A stretch of DNA of 36,540 nt from Cytophagaceae bacterium (GTDB lineage Bacteria > Bacteroidota > Bacteroidia > Cytophagales > Spirosomataceae), in NCBI GenBank assembly GCA_947471105.1, contig CANIYB010000001.1, forward strand, positions 1-36,540, in the 5' to 3' direction. Of this stretch, positions 15,595 to 23,020 are shown one piece after another. A program made the translations under genes and the position numbers. The notes under the pieces were generated by a model. That model did no database searches. It was not told where the DNA came from and saw only the letters and a program-made list of their open reading frames with translations. Positions within the stretch are counted from its first letter, which is position 1. Each line of letters begins with the position of its first letter.

Positions 15595-16593
15595 TTATTT
15601 AATCAAGTCGATATCCGGGGTTGATTGATCTACTAAAGAAACTCCACCTCGGTCTTTTCTAGCAATTCTTGAATAAAGACCTATTTCTTGGCTAAACAGA
15701 AAAGTGAAAAATAACTTCACAAAAGAGGTATGGTAATGTAAATTATTATAAAATTCTGGAGCTATATTTTTCAACTTTGGCAAATTGTTCCAAGGAATTG
15801 ATGGCATATCATGATGTTCATTATGGTAACCTACATTCATATTAATTGAATTTAAGCCTCCATAATAACTAAATGTTTCTTGTTTTTTATCTAAAACTAA
15901 AAAGTGTTCTTGTATCCACCTAGCACCCAGCGGATGAAGTCCCACAGAAAATAGAAAACTAAACCCTAGATAAGCTAAAGCTGACCAACCCCAAAAATAA
16001 ACTATGGCAGCATCGAAAATAAGTTGGACCACAATGTTCATAATCACATATCGGTCTATAATAGCTAATTCAATGCAACGATAAGTACGAATTCCCTGAA
16101 AAAATGGAAATAATAGTAACCATATCATTTTACCAATAAAAAAATTATTAATCAATTTAGCTTCCCAATAATCTGGCAAATCAGCATCGAGCTCATGGAC
16201 ACCTTGAAAAGCATGATGTTTTAAATGAAAGTTTTTGAAAGAAATAGCCGTTGGCGCCAAAGAAGGGAGATTAGCTATGATCCCCGCAAAAACATTCCAA
16301 GATTTTTTTCTATAAATTAAATTATGAGCGGATTCATGAATACAAACAAATAAGGTATGTACAGGGAAAGCTCCAATAAACCAAGCCGTACCTACAATGA
16401 TCCACCAAGAATAATCTTTGATAAAAAAGGCAATTGTAATTTGCAAAAACACACAAGCTAAAATCCAATACATGGTATTAGGATTCTTGCCAATTAATTT
16501 TTTTACTTCAGGATGTTTTTTAATTATTTCACGAGTTCTACTACGATGAGGTTCAGCCTCATCAACCCAAATAAAATCATTCCTTTCCTCCAT
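15595..16593 (-). CDS. Fatty acid desaturase-fold protein resembling sphingolipid (dihydroceramide) delta-4 desaturase
   Basis: A 332-residue integral membrane diiron desaturase. The three histidine boxes are H86ESAH90, H123LKHH127 and H257NEHH261, with several hydrophobic helices between. The resemblance is to the eukaryotic DES1/DEGS family over the full length: an N-terminal DFIWVDEAEPHRSR segment matching their DFxWVYTDxPH start, ANLPSLAPTAISFKNFH, the LHPLGARWIQEHF region, FSYYGGLN, NVGYHNEHHDMPSIP and a YSRIARK-like C-terminus. Length matches too (about 323). It would introduce a 4,5-trans double bond in the long-chain base of ceramides. The substrate is inferred, based on sphingolipid synthesis being common in Bacteroidota. 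The gene is divergent from dnaK. A weak hairpin (ATTGG/CCAAT, 15579-15595) at its end may act in termination. Confidence 0.75.
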   Translation of the reverse strand: MEERNDFIWVDEAEPHRSRTREIIKKHPEVKKLIGKNPNTMYWILACVFLQITIAFFIKDYSWWIIVGTAWFIGAFPVHTLFVCIHESAHNLIYRKKSWNVFAGIIANLPSLAPTAISFKNFHLKHHAFQGVHELDADLPDYWEAKLINNFFIGKMIWLLLFPFFQGIRTYRCIELAIIDRYVIMNIVVQLIFDAAIVYFWGWSALAYLGFSFLFSVGLHPLGARWIQEHFLVLDKKQETFSYYGGLNSINMNVGYHNEHHDMPSIPWNNLPKLKNIAPEFYNNLHYHTSFVKLFFTFLFSQEIGLYSRIARKDRGGVSLVDQSTPDIDLIK

Positions 16594-16612
16594 GATAATT
16601 TATTAAATATTA

Positions 16613-16620
16613 CAAATATA
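16613..16620 (-). promoter_or_regulatory. Candidate -7 box of the desaturase gene
   Basis: TATATTTG on the minus strand is an exact match to the Bacteroidota -7 consensus TAnnTTTG and lies 20 bases before the desaturase start codon. I see no clear TTG-type -33 element at the usual 19-21 base distance, so the call is weak. Confidence 0.35.
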
Positions 16621-16659
16621 ATAAGAGAAATATACTTTATTCTATATTCATAAACTATG

Positions 16660-16672
16660 TGACAATATGTCA
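16660..16672. promoter_or_regulatory. Inverted repeat TGACA-ATA-TGTCA upstream of dnaK, candidate operator
   Basis: Perfect 5-base arms around a 3-base centre, located between the divergent desaturase and dnaK genes and about 30 bases upstream of the dnaK promoter-like sequence. There is no CIRCE element (HrcA operator) in this gap. The symmetry suggests a dimeric regulator, possibly of heat-shock genes, but no known binding protein is assigned. Confidence 0.4.
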
Positions 16673-16695
16673 GAAATTAATGAACAATGTTATTA

Positions 16696-16710
16696 TGGCA
16701 CTATCCTTGT
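16696..16710 (+). promoter_or_regulatory. Candidate dnaK promoter (overlapping -7 box and sigma-54-like site)
   Basis: TATCCTTG at 16702-16709 is one mismatch from the TAnnTTTG -7 consensus. The same bases form TGGCAC-N5-TTGT (16696-16710), which has the exact GG-N10-G spacing of a sigma-54 promoter, with T instead of C at the -12 dinucleotide. Either way transcription would begin about 20-25 bases before the dnaK ATG. Which sigma factor is used cannot be decided by eye. Confidence 0.45.
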
Positions 16711-16741
16711 AGAATGTGGGCGAAATTAAATAAAATTAATC

Positions 16742-18628
16742 ATGGGAAAAATTATTGGAATTGATTTAGGTACCACCAACTCATGTGTGGCGGTTATGGA
16801 AGGTAGCGAGGCTGTTGTAATTGCGAATTCTGAAGGACGAAGAACAACACCTTCAATCGTTGCATTTTTGGAAAATGGTGAACGCAAAGTAGGGGATCCT
16901 GCTAAGCGACAAGCTATTACAAATCCACAAAATACGATTTCATCAGTAAAAAGATTTATGGGTAAAAAATACTCCGAAGTAAGTTCAGAGTTAAAAACTA
17001 TTTCATATTCAGTTGAACAAGGAAATAACGATACGCCAAGAGTAAGAATCGGCGATCGTCTTTATACACCTCAAGAAATATCTGCTCAGATTTTGACTAA
17101 AATGAAGCAGACAGCTGAAGATTATTTAGGTCAAACTGTAACAGAAGCCGTTATTACGGTTCCGGCTTATTTTAATGATGCGGAACGTCAAGCCACTAAA
17201 GAAGCAGGACAGATTGCGGGACTTGAAGTAAAACGAATTATAAATGAGCCTACAGCTGCTGCATTAGCATATGGAGTGGATAAAAAAGGACAGGATATGA
17301 AAATAGCTGTCTTTGATTTAGGTGGAGGTACTTTTGACGTATCTATTTTAGAATTAGGAGATGGAGTATTCGAGGTTAAATCGACAGACGGAGATACTCA
17401 TTTAGGTGGAGATGATTTTGATCAAGTCATTATCAATTGGCTTGCAGAAGAATTTATATCAGATGAAAATATAGATCTACGTAAAGATCCGATGGCACTT
17501 CAACGCTTAAAAGAAGCAGCTGAAAAGGCAAAAATCGAATTAAGTTCTAGCGCAAATACGGAAATTAATTTACCTTATATTATGCCTGTAGACGGCATTC
17601 CCAAACATTTAGTTCGTTCATTAACGCGCGCTAAATTTGAACAACTGGCCGACAGTTTAATTCGCCGTACATTAGAACCATGTAAACGTGCCATGAAAAA
17701 CGCTTCTTATTCGAACGCGGATATAGATGAAGTGATTTTGGTAGGTGGGTCAACACGTATTCCAAGAATCCAAGAAGAAGTTGAAAAATTCTTTGGCAAA
17801 AAACCATCTAAGGGAGTTAATCCAGATGAGGTAGTAGCTATTGGAGCAGCTATTCAAGGAGGTGTTTTAACCGGTGAGGTGAAAGATGTATTATTATTAG
17901 ATGTAACACCTTTATCCTTAGGTATTGAAACGATGGGTGGTGTATTCACTAAATTGATCGAATCAAACACTACGATCCCGACAAAAAAATCTGAGACTTT
18001 TTCTACAGCAGCAGATAATCAACCTTCAGTTGAGCTAAATGTATTACAAGGAGAAAGACCAATGGCTAAAGATAACCGTTCCTTAGGCCGTTTCCATTTA
18101 GATGGTTTGCCACCAGCTGCTAGAGGAATTCCTCAAATCGAGGTAACCTTTGATATTGACGCAAATGGAATATTACAAGTTTCAGCAAAAGAAAAAGGTA
18201 CTGGTAAAGAGCAAAAAATTAGAATTGAAGCTTCTAGTGGTTTGACAGATGAAGAAATTGAGAAAATGAGAAATGAGGCAAAAGCAAATGAAGCGACAGA
18301 CAAGATCGAAAAAGATCGCGTTGAGAAAGTCAACCAAGCAGATGCTTTAATTTTTCAGTCTGAAAAACAATTGAAAGAATATGGCGAAAAATTGTCAGAA
18401 GGCAATAAATCAGCCATAGAAGGAGCTTTATCTGAATTGAAAATAGCTCATGCATCTCAAGACTTAACGTCAATCGATTCAGGAATTGAAAAGTTAAATA
18501 CGGCTTGGACTGCGGCTTCGCAAGAAATGTACGCTAATACTCAAGAGGGTGGTGATCAACCATCTCAAAATACAGAAACTCCATCGGATGATTCAGCTGA
18601 AGATGTTGCTTTTGAAGAAGTAAAATAA
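16742..18628 (+). CDS. dnaK: Chaperone DnaK (Hsp70)
   Basis: A 628-residue Hsp70, the usual length for Bacteroidota. The ATPase domain opens with IGIDLGTTNSCVAVMEG and carries the phosphate motifs DLGGGTFDVS (about 192-201) and VGGSTRIP; the substrate-binding domain follows from about residue 385 (LLLDVTPLSLGIET), then a helical lid and an acidic C-terminus ending EEVK that would contact co-chaperones. It folds and refolds cytosolic proteins with DnaJ and GrpE, whose genes are not in this window. It is monocistronic here: it has its own candidate promoter region upstream and a strong terminator immediately after. Confidence 0.98.
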   Translation: MGKIIGIDLGTTNSCVAVMEGSEAVVIANSEGRRTTPSIVAFLENGERKVGDPAKRQAITNPQNTISSVKRFMGKKYSEVSSELKTISYSVEQGNNDTPRVRIGDRLYTPQEISAQILTKMKQTAEDYLGQTVTEAVITVPAYFNDAERQATKEAGQIAGLEVKRIINEPTAAALAYGVDKKGQDMKIAVFDLGGGTFDVSILELGDGVFEVKSTDGDTHLGGDDFDQVIINWLAEEFISDENIDLRKDPMALQRLKEAAEKAKIELSSSANTEINLPYIMPVDGIPKHLVRSLTRAKFEQLADSLIRRTLEPCKRAMKNASYSNADIDEVILVGGSTRIPRIQEEVEKFFGKKPSKGVNPDEVVAIGAAIQGGVLTGEVKDVLLLDVTPLSLGIETMGGVFTKLIESNTTIPTKKSETFSTAADNQPSVELNVLQGERPMAKDNRSLGRFHLDGLPPAARGIPQIEVTFDIDANGILQVSAKEKGTGKEQKIRIEASSGLTDEEIEKMRNEAKANEATDKIEKDRVEKVNQADALIFQSEKQLKEYGEKLSEGNKSAIEGALSELKIAHASQDLTSIDSGIEKLNTAWTAASQEMYANTQEGGDQPSQNTETPSDDSAEDVAFEEVK

Positions 18629-18646
18629 AAGCATTTCTAATGTGTT

Positions 18647-18680
18647 AAAAGGTTCCTCTAAAAAAGGAACCTTTTTTTTT
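18647..18680 (+). terminator. Rho-independent terminator of dnaK
   Basis: AAAAGGTTCC (18647-18656) pairs with GGAACCTTTT (18666-18675) around a 9-base loop and is followed by a run of T to 18680. The hairpin starts 18 bases after the dnaK stop. Because A residues flank the stem on the other side it may also stop transcription of the converging DUF3050 gene, though with a shorter T run. Confidence 0.9.
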
Positions 18681-19443
18681 ACATTTTTGCATTGACAATA
18701 CCATCCCAAAGTTTAATTCTGGCCTCTAACGAATTGATCGCTGCCTGTGTAGCGCGTGCCCAGGCTTTTGGGTCATCTTGACACAATTGAGATACCATGG
18801 ATGTTGCTAATGCAGAATGATGACCTCCATCCACTTCAATATGCCTTTCCAAATAATAGGTCAATGTTTTTATCTTATCAGGAGATTGTACTCTTAATTG
18901 ATTTAATATGAGTTGAAACATTTCCGGAATCAAATCTTCTCGGCCAAAAGTAAAAATAGCGGAAATTTCTTCAATCTTCCCGTTTAAAATACTTGAAAAA
19001 GTAAAGGTTAAGAAATCCTTAATGCTTTGTGGTAAATCAATTGAAGGAAGGGCAATCAGAAACTCCTCAACTGATTTAAACTGTTTAAAAGTTGACAAAG
19101 CAGGAGGGACCATAATGGCTAGTTCATCCATAGCTCTCAAATATAAATCAAAATGACTGATATAGCCACCGTTAGGATCAATATCAGATTCTTCTCCTAA
19201 AACAATTTCATTAATCAAATACCTAGTTTCACCCGATCCCTTTGGAAACCATAATGAATCTACAGAAGTTAACTCAACTTGTAACTTTTTGACTAAAGAC
19301 ATAAAATCCCAAACTGCAAATATATGATGCTGCATGAAAACAGATAAATGTTCATGAGAAATGATATAAGAATTAATTGGATGATTTCTTAAAACCTTTT
19401 TATAAGGTTCAATGCTTTTTTGTAATTCAATTAAATGCGACAT
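18679..19443 (-). CDS. DUF3050 family protein, heme-oxygenase-like fold, possible diiron enzyme
   Basis: A 254-residue protein of the DUF3050 family, recognised by the segments HHIFAVWDFMSLVKK (39-53) and LWFPKGSGETRYLINEIVLGEES, the FGRED motif and RHIEVDGGHH (200-209). It is all-helical by appearance. His39/40, Glu79, Glu84, Glu174, His201, Asp205 and His208 are spaced as they could be in heme-oxygenase-like diiron oxidases, but metal binding is inference. It is the last gene of the nifS-like/xdhC operon, two bases after the xdhC stop. No function is established for the family as far as I know. The stop codon lies at the edge of the dnaK terminator. Confidence 0.75.
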   Translation of the reverse strand: MSHLIELQKSIEPYKKVLRNHPINSYIISHEHLSVFMQHHIFAVWDFMSLVKKLQVELTSVDSLWFPKGSGETRYLINEIVLGEESDIDPNGGYISHFDLYLRAMDELAIMVPPALSTFKQFKSVEEFLIALPSIDLPQSIKDFLTFTFSSILNGKIEEISAIFTFGREDLIPEMFQLILNQLRVQSPDKIKTLTYYLERHIEVDGGHHSALATSMVSQLCQDDPKAWARATQAAINSLEARIKLWDGIVNAKM

Positions 19444-19445
19444 TT

Positions 19446-20495
19446 TTAATTCGTATGAATGGATTTTATTCTATTTTTCAATGAACTACCGTCTCTTGAA
19501 CTATTAAAAGCAATAATTTCAGAAACGATGGATAACGCAATTTCATTAGGACCTTCAGCACCAATATCTAAACCAATAGGGCCAAAAAATGACATATCCT
19601 TTATATTAACAGACAAAATTTCTAATTGTTTTATAATCTTTTGCATTCTTTTTAATGGACCTAAAATTCCAATGTAACCTTTAAAATTGACTGAAGTTAA
19701 ATGTTTAACAATGGCCACATCTCGATCAAAATCATGTGTCATTAACACAATAACATCATTATTTTTAAATGTGAATTCATCATCCCAATGAAAATATGAT
19801 TGAACCTTATCCTTTAATAAAGCATTCATTTTTAATGGATTACCGACCCAACAAACATCCCAAGAAAGAAAATGACAAAGTTCAATCAAGCTTGACGAAT
19901 CAAATAAATTTCCATAAAGCACAATCCTGGGTATTACTGGCAAATGTTCGACAAATAATATCTCATTTTCGAATACTTTAACCTTGGATTGATGATGATT
20001 TAATACTTGGTCTGCTTCTTCATTTGATAGAGCAGAAACAAAAGGATTAGTGGGGTTAATCGTTACAAAAGCAGAATTTGTAGAATTTATAGGAAAAGAA
20101 TGTTCAAGTATTGTTGGATTCGAACTTTCAATATGTGTATTAAGCAATTCAAATAATAATTTTGCATATTCTACATCTGGGCTAATTAAAATTTCGATAA
20201 GACCATTGCATCCTAATCCCACACCTAATTCAAAAGGATCATCTTCTCGAGTATCATACTTGACTAATTTATTTTGATTGGAAAGCATTGACAGTTGGGC
20301 CTTTTTTAGCATATCACCTTCAAGGCAACCGCCGCTTATTCCTCCGTGCCAATCACCATTTTCATTAATTAACATCCTAGCACCAGGTCGCCGATAAGCT
20401 GAACCATCTACGTTGACAACAGTGGCTATAGCAAATTTGACACCGGATTGAATGTATAATGAAAGTTGGCCCACAAATAATTTGATCTCTTTCAC
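19446..20495 (-). CDS. xdhC: XdhC/CoxI-family molybdenum cofactor maturation protein
   Basis: A 349-residue two-domain protein. The N-terminal XdhC/CoxI domain has VDGSAYRRPGARMLI (29-43) and GGISGGCLEGD (51-61), with Cys57 in the conserved position. The C-terminal Rossmann-like XdhC domain runs from about 190 and ends with the hallmark PIGLDIGAEGPNEIALSI. In Rhodobacter capsulatus, XdhC binds molybdenum cofactor, helps to exchange the oxo ligand for sulfur with a NifS-type desulfurase, and inserts the cofactor into xanthine dehydrogenase. Here the gene overlaps a cysteine desulfurase gene by four bases. The target molybdo-hydroxylase is not in this window. Confidence 0.85.
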   Translation of the reverse strand: MKEIKLFVGQLSLYIQSGVKFAIATVVNVDGSAYRRPGARMLINENGDWHGGISGGCLEGDMLKKAQLSMLSNQNKLVKYDTREDDPFELGVGLGCNGLIEILISPDVEYAKLLFELLNTHIESSNPTILEHSFPINSTNSAFVTINPTNPFVSALSNEEADQVLNHHQSKVKVFENEILFVEHLPVIPRIVLYGNLFDSSSLIELCHFLSWDVCWVGNPLKMNALLKDKVQSYFHWDDEFTFKNNDVIVLMTHDFDRDVAIVKHLTSVNFKGYIGILGPLKRMQKIIKQLEILSVNIKDMSFFGPIGLDIGAEGPNEIALSIVSEIIAFNSSRDGSSLKNRIKSIHTN

Positions 20496-21622
20496 ACCAA
20501 TAGTTTGCTTAACTTCTCTTTTAAATAGTGGATTAAAAAATCAATTTCATTTTCAGTCGTCATATAACTTAATGAAATCCGTAGCGTACTTAAAGCTAAA
20601 TCTCTTTTGTGTCCCAAAGCCGTCAAAACATGCGATGGATTTGTAGACTTAACATTGCAGGCCGAACCATTAGAAACAGCGATTGCTGTTAAGGAATTGA
20701 ATAAATCTTCCCAATGAACTCCGTAAATTGAAATACTAAGTAGGGTGGATATATTATGAGGACTATTAGAATTGATCAAAATGTGATTATTGAAATTACT
20801 CAAAAGTATATCCTTAATCTTACGGTTAAAATTACGAAGTGTTTCATCAAAACTTAATATCTCTGGTATAAAGGTAAAAGCGTAGCCTAGACCTACAATG
20901 AGCGGTACTGGTAAAGTTCCAGACCTAATGCCTCGTTCTTGTCCACCACCATCAAAAAGGGGGCTAATTGTACAATTACTATTGATTATTAAGCCCCCAA
21001 TTCCTTTGGGAGCATATATTTTATGTCCTGAAAAACTCATTAAATGAGGTAAATTATTTACGTCCAATTTGATTTTTCCAATGGCCTGTGTCACATCAGA
21101 ATGAAAACATATGGAGTGGGAATCACATATCTCTTTAAATCCTACATAATCAGAAATAGTCCCTATTTCATTGTTCACCATCATAAGAGACACTAATAAG
21201 GTATCAGTTTGAATGGCATTTAACAACGCATCTTTCGTGATTTGACCCACTTCATTGGGAATCAAATAAGTAACAGAATAGCCTTCCTTTTCTAATTGAA
21301 TAAATATTTCGAGTATCGCCTTATGTTCAATAATTGAGGTAATTAAATGACCTTTCGATTTACCTTTTAAATAACCTTTAATGGCTAAATTATTTGATTC
21401 TGTTGCACCTGAGGTGTAAATGATGGCACTTGGCTTTACATTAAAATAATCTGCCATTTGATTTCTGGACAAATCAATGGCTTCTTGTGCTAACCAACCA
21501 AAATGATGCAAATTAGATCCAGCGTTGCCATAAACAGTAGAAAAATAAGGCAACATCTTATTTAATACTTCCGAACGAACTGGAGTAGTAGAAGCATAAT
21601 CGAAATAGGTAGGTAAATTCAT
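20492..21622 (-). CDS. NifS/IscS-like cysteine desulfurase, probably dedicated to molybdenum cofactor sulfuration
   Basis: A 376-residue PLP enzyme of the class V aminotransferase fold. FDYASTTP is at 7-14, TSGATESNN at 70-78, HSDVTQAIGK at 174-183, the Schiff-base lysine is Lys201 (SGHKIYAPKG), and the catalytic Cys322 lies in SACNVKSTNPSHVL, so the enzyme should be active and can carry a persulfide. It releases sulfur from cysteine as alanine is formed. No iscU, iscA or suf gene is nearby; instead it is coupled to xdhC by a 4-base overlap, which suggests a NifS4-like role in making sulfurated molybdenum cofactor. A general Fe-S or tRNA thiolation role is the alternative. Confidence 0.88.
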   Translation of the reverse strand: MNLPTYFDYASTTPVRSEVLNKMLPYFSTVYGNAGSNLHHFGWLAQEAIDLSRNQMADYFNVKPSAIIYTSGATESNNLAIKGYLKGKSKGHLITSIIEHKAILEIFIQLEKEGYSVTYLIPNEVGQITKDALLNAIQTDTLLVSLMMVNNEIGTISDYVGFKEICDSHSICFHSDVTQAIGKIKLDVNNLPHLMSFSGHKIYAPKGIGGLIINSNCTISPLFDGGGQERGIRSGTLPVPLIVGLGYAFTFIPEILSFDETLRNFNRKIKDILLSNFNNHILINSNSPHNISTLLSISIYGVHWEDLFNSLTAIAVSNGSACNVKSTNPSHVLTALGHKRDLALSTLRISLSYMTTENEIDFLIHYLKEKLSKLLV

Positions 21623-21645
21623 TTGTTACTAAGACTAGTAACAAA
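21622..21645. promoter_or_regulatory. 9-bp inverted repeat at the start codon of the desulfurase operon
   Basis: TTTGTTACT (21622-21630) and AGTAACAAA (21637-21645) are perfect inverted copies around a 6-base spacer. On the minus strand the last A of the repeat is the A of the desulfurase ATG, and the other arm overlaps the candidate -7 box. The placement fits an operator covering the transcription start, or less likely an mRNA hairpin next to the start codon. Confidence 0.6.
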
Positions 21646-21649
21646 GATA
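21642..21649 (-). promoter_or_regulatory. Candidate -7 box of the desulfurase-xdhC-DUF3050 operon
   Basis: TATCTTTG on the minus strand matches TAnnTTTG exactly and lies 20 bases upstream of the desulfurase ATG. The -33 region would fall inside the rplT terminator hairpin; no good TTTG is seen there. It overlaps the inverted repeat by four bases. Confidence 0.45.
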
Positions 21650-21653
21650 AGTG

Positions 21654-21689
21654 TAAAAAAAAAGTCCCGAATGTTTCCGGGACTTTTTT
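21654..21689 (-). terminator. Rho-independent terminator of thrS-infC-rpmI-rplT
   Basis: On the minus strand, directly after the rplT stop, AAAGTCCCG pairs with CGGGACTTT (plus-strand arms 21661-21669 and 21678-21686) around an 8-base loop, followed by a run of ten T (21663-21654 read on the minus strand). The plus strand also has a T run after the stem, so the element is nearly symmetrical. Confidence 0.9.
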
Positions 21690-22034
21690 TTATGATAATT
21701 TGGATAGAACAGCTTTGAAAGCATCAGGATGGTTCATGGCTAAATCTGCGAGTACTTTGCGATTTAATGTCATACCTGATTTGTTATACTTACCCATGAA
21801 AGCTGAATAGGATAATCCTTCTTGCCTAGCTGCAGCATTAATACGCTGTATCCAAAGTCCACGAAAATCTCTTTTCTTAACTTTACGATCGCGATATGCA
21901 TATTGCAAACCTTTTTCTACTTTGTTTTTAGCGACAGTCCAAACATTTTTCCCTCTTCCGAAAAATCCCTTCGCTAATTTTAAAATCTTTTTCCTCCTAG
22001 CTCTTGAAGCTACATGATTGACACTACGTGGCAT
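21690..22034 (-). CDS. rplT: 50S ribosomal protein L20
   Basis: A 114-residue, strongly basic protein with the standard L20 sequence: PRSVNHVASRARRKKILKLAKGF at the start, then the long helical part with RKVKKRDFRGLWIQRINAA and a compact C-terminus. It binds 23S rRNA early in large-subunit assembly. It is the last gene of thrS-infC-rpmI-rplT, and a terminator follows. In E. coli and Bacillus, L20 represses its own operon through an mRNA structure; in the 85-base gap before rplT I see no clear equivalent. Confidence 0.98.
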   Translation of the reverse strand: MPRSVNHVASRARRKKILKLAKGFFGRGKNVWTVAKNKVEKGLQYAYRDRKVKKRDFRGLWIQRINAAARQEGLSYSAFMGKYNKSGMTLNRKVLADLAMNHPDAFKAVLSKLS

Positions 22035-22119
22035 AACTAAATTTGTTTTTTGAATTCAGGCGGCTCATTTCGAACACTTTTTTTGCCTTAATTCTGGTTG
22101 AACAATAACTAATAACTGA

Positions 22120-22317
22120 TTATGAAAGTCCTAATAATAAACTTACACGACCCATATCAGAAGGGGAAACTAACGTAGCGTGAACTAAATTACGCTTTTG
22201 CTTAGTTGTTTTTTTTGTTAGGATGTGGCTATGAAAAGCATGCTTACGCTTTATTTTACCAGTTCCTGTAACTTTGAAACGCTTTTTTGCTCCAGAGTTG
22301 GTTTTAATTTTTGGCAT
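22120..22317 (-). CDS. rpmI: 50S ribosomal protein L35
   Basis: A 65-residue basic ribosomal protein, starting MPKIKTNSGAKKRFKVTGTGKIK and containing KRKHAFHSHILTKK, as in all L35 proteins. The ATG at 22317 is chosen because it gives the universal MPKxKT start; a longer in-frame reading back to 22380 adds 21 hydrophobic residues that no L35 has. It lies between infC (75 bases upstream) and rplT (85 bases downstream) in the conserved order. Confidence 0.97.
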   Translation of the reverse strand: MPKIKTNSGAKKRFKVTGTGKIKRKHAFHSHILTKKTTKQKRNLVHATLVSPSDMGRVSLLLGLS

Positions 22318-22392
22318 TCTATTAAGTATTAAATGTAAAAATTGGAATGCAAAAGTAAAAAAATTACCTTGAAATTCCACTATATAAATAAA

Positions 22393-22953
22393 TTATTTCT
22401 TTTGAGCTTTGGGTGTAAATATGATGCTCATTCGCTTTCCCTCTAATTTTGGCATATCATCAGGTTTGCCCACTTCTTCAAGTCCCTTTGCAAAATTCAG
22501 TAATAGCATTTCGCCTCTTTCTTTGAATACAATTGTTCTACCTACGAAATGCACATATGCCTTAACCTTAGCACCTTCTTTAAGAAAATTAACAGCATGC
22601 TTTAATTTGAAATTAAAATCATGTTCATCTGTATTGGGACCAAACCGAATTTCCTTGATGACTGTTTTGGTTGCATTTGCCTTAATTTCCTTTTGCTTTT
22701 TCTTTTGATCATACTTGAATTTAGCATAATCAATCACTTTGCAAACGGGTGGAACAGCATTGGGGGAGATTTCAACTAAATCTAAACTCTGTGCTTCTGC
22801 TAGTTCAATAGCTTTAGAGAATGGATAAACACCTTGTTCAATATTTTCTCCTACTAATCTAACTTCTTCTACTCCACGAATTAATTGATTAATTCGATAA
22901 GGTTCTTCTTCTCTTCTATTTCCTCGGTAATTGTTATTGGGGCGTAAAGCCAT
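22393..22953 (-). CDS. infC: Translation initiation factor IF-3
   Basis: A 186-residue IF-3. The N-terminal domain contains YRINQLIRGVEEVRLVGEN and the linker region has PPVCKVIDYAKFKYDQKKK; the C-terminal domain has the IRFGPNTDEHDFNFKLKHA and KVKAYVHFVGR segments. It binds the 30S subunit, blocks premature joining of 50S and checks start codon pairing. The start is ATG, with an in-frame TAA six bases upstream, so the AUU-type start through which E. coli infC is self-regulated is absent. The 107-base gap to thrS holds a candidate internal promoter. Confidence 0.98.
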   Translation of the reverse strand: MALRPNNNYRGNRREEEPYRINQLIRGVEEVRLVGENIEQGVYPFSKAIELAEAQSLDLVEISPNAVPPVCKVIDYAKFKYDQKKKQKEIKANATKTVIKEIRFGPNTDEHDFNFKLKHAVNFLKEGAKVKAYVHFVGRTIVFKERGEMLLLNFAKGLEEVGKPDDMPKLEGKRMSIIFTPKAQKK

Positions 22954-23020
22954 AAATTATTGTTTGTTTTTAATGTTTTATTAAATCAATTCGAAATCTA
23001 GTTCAAAAATCACGTATTTG

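Noticed and set aside
16594..16741. CIRCE element for HrcA control of dnaK
   Set aside because: No TTAGCACTC-N9-GAGTGCTAA-like sequence is present in the gap.
22318..22380. Extended N-terminus for ribosomal protein L35
   Set aside because: L35 proteins begin MPKxKT; the extra 21 hydrophobic residues come from the untranslated infC-rpmI gap.
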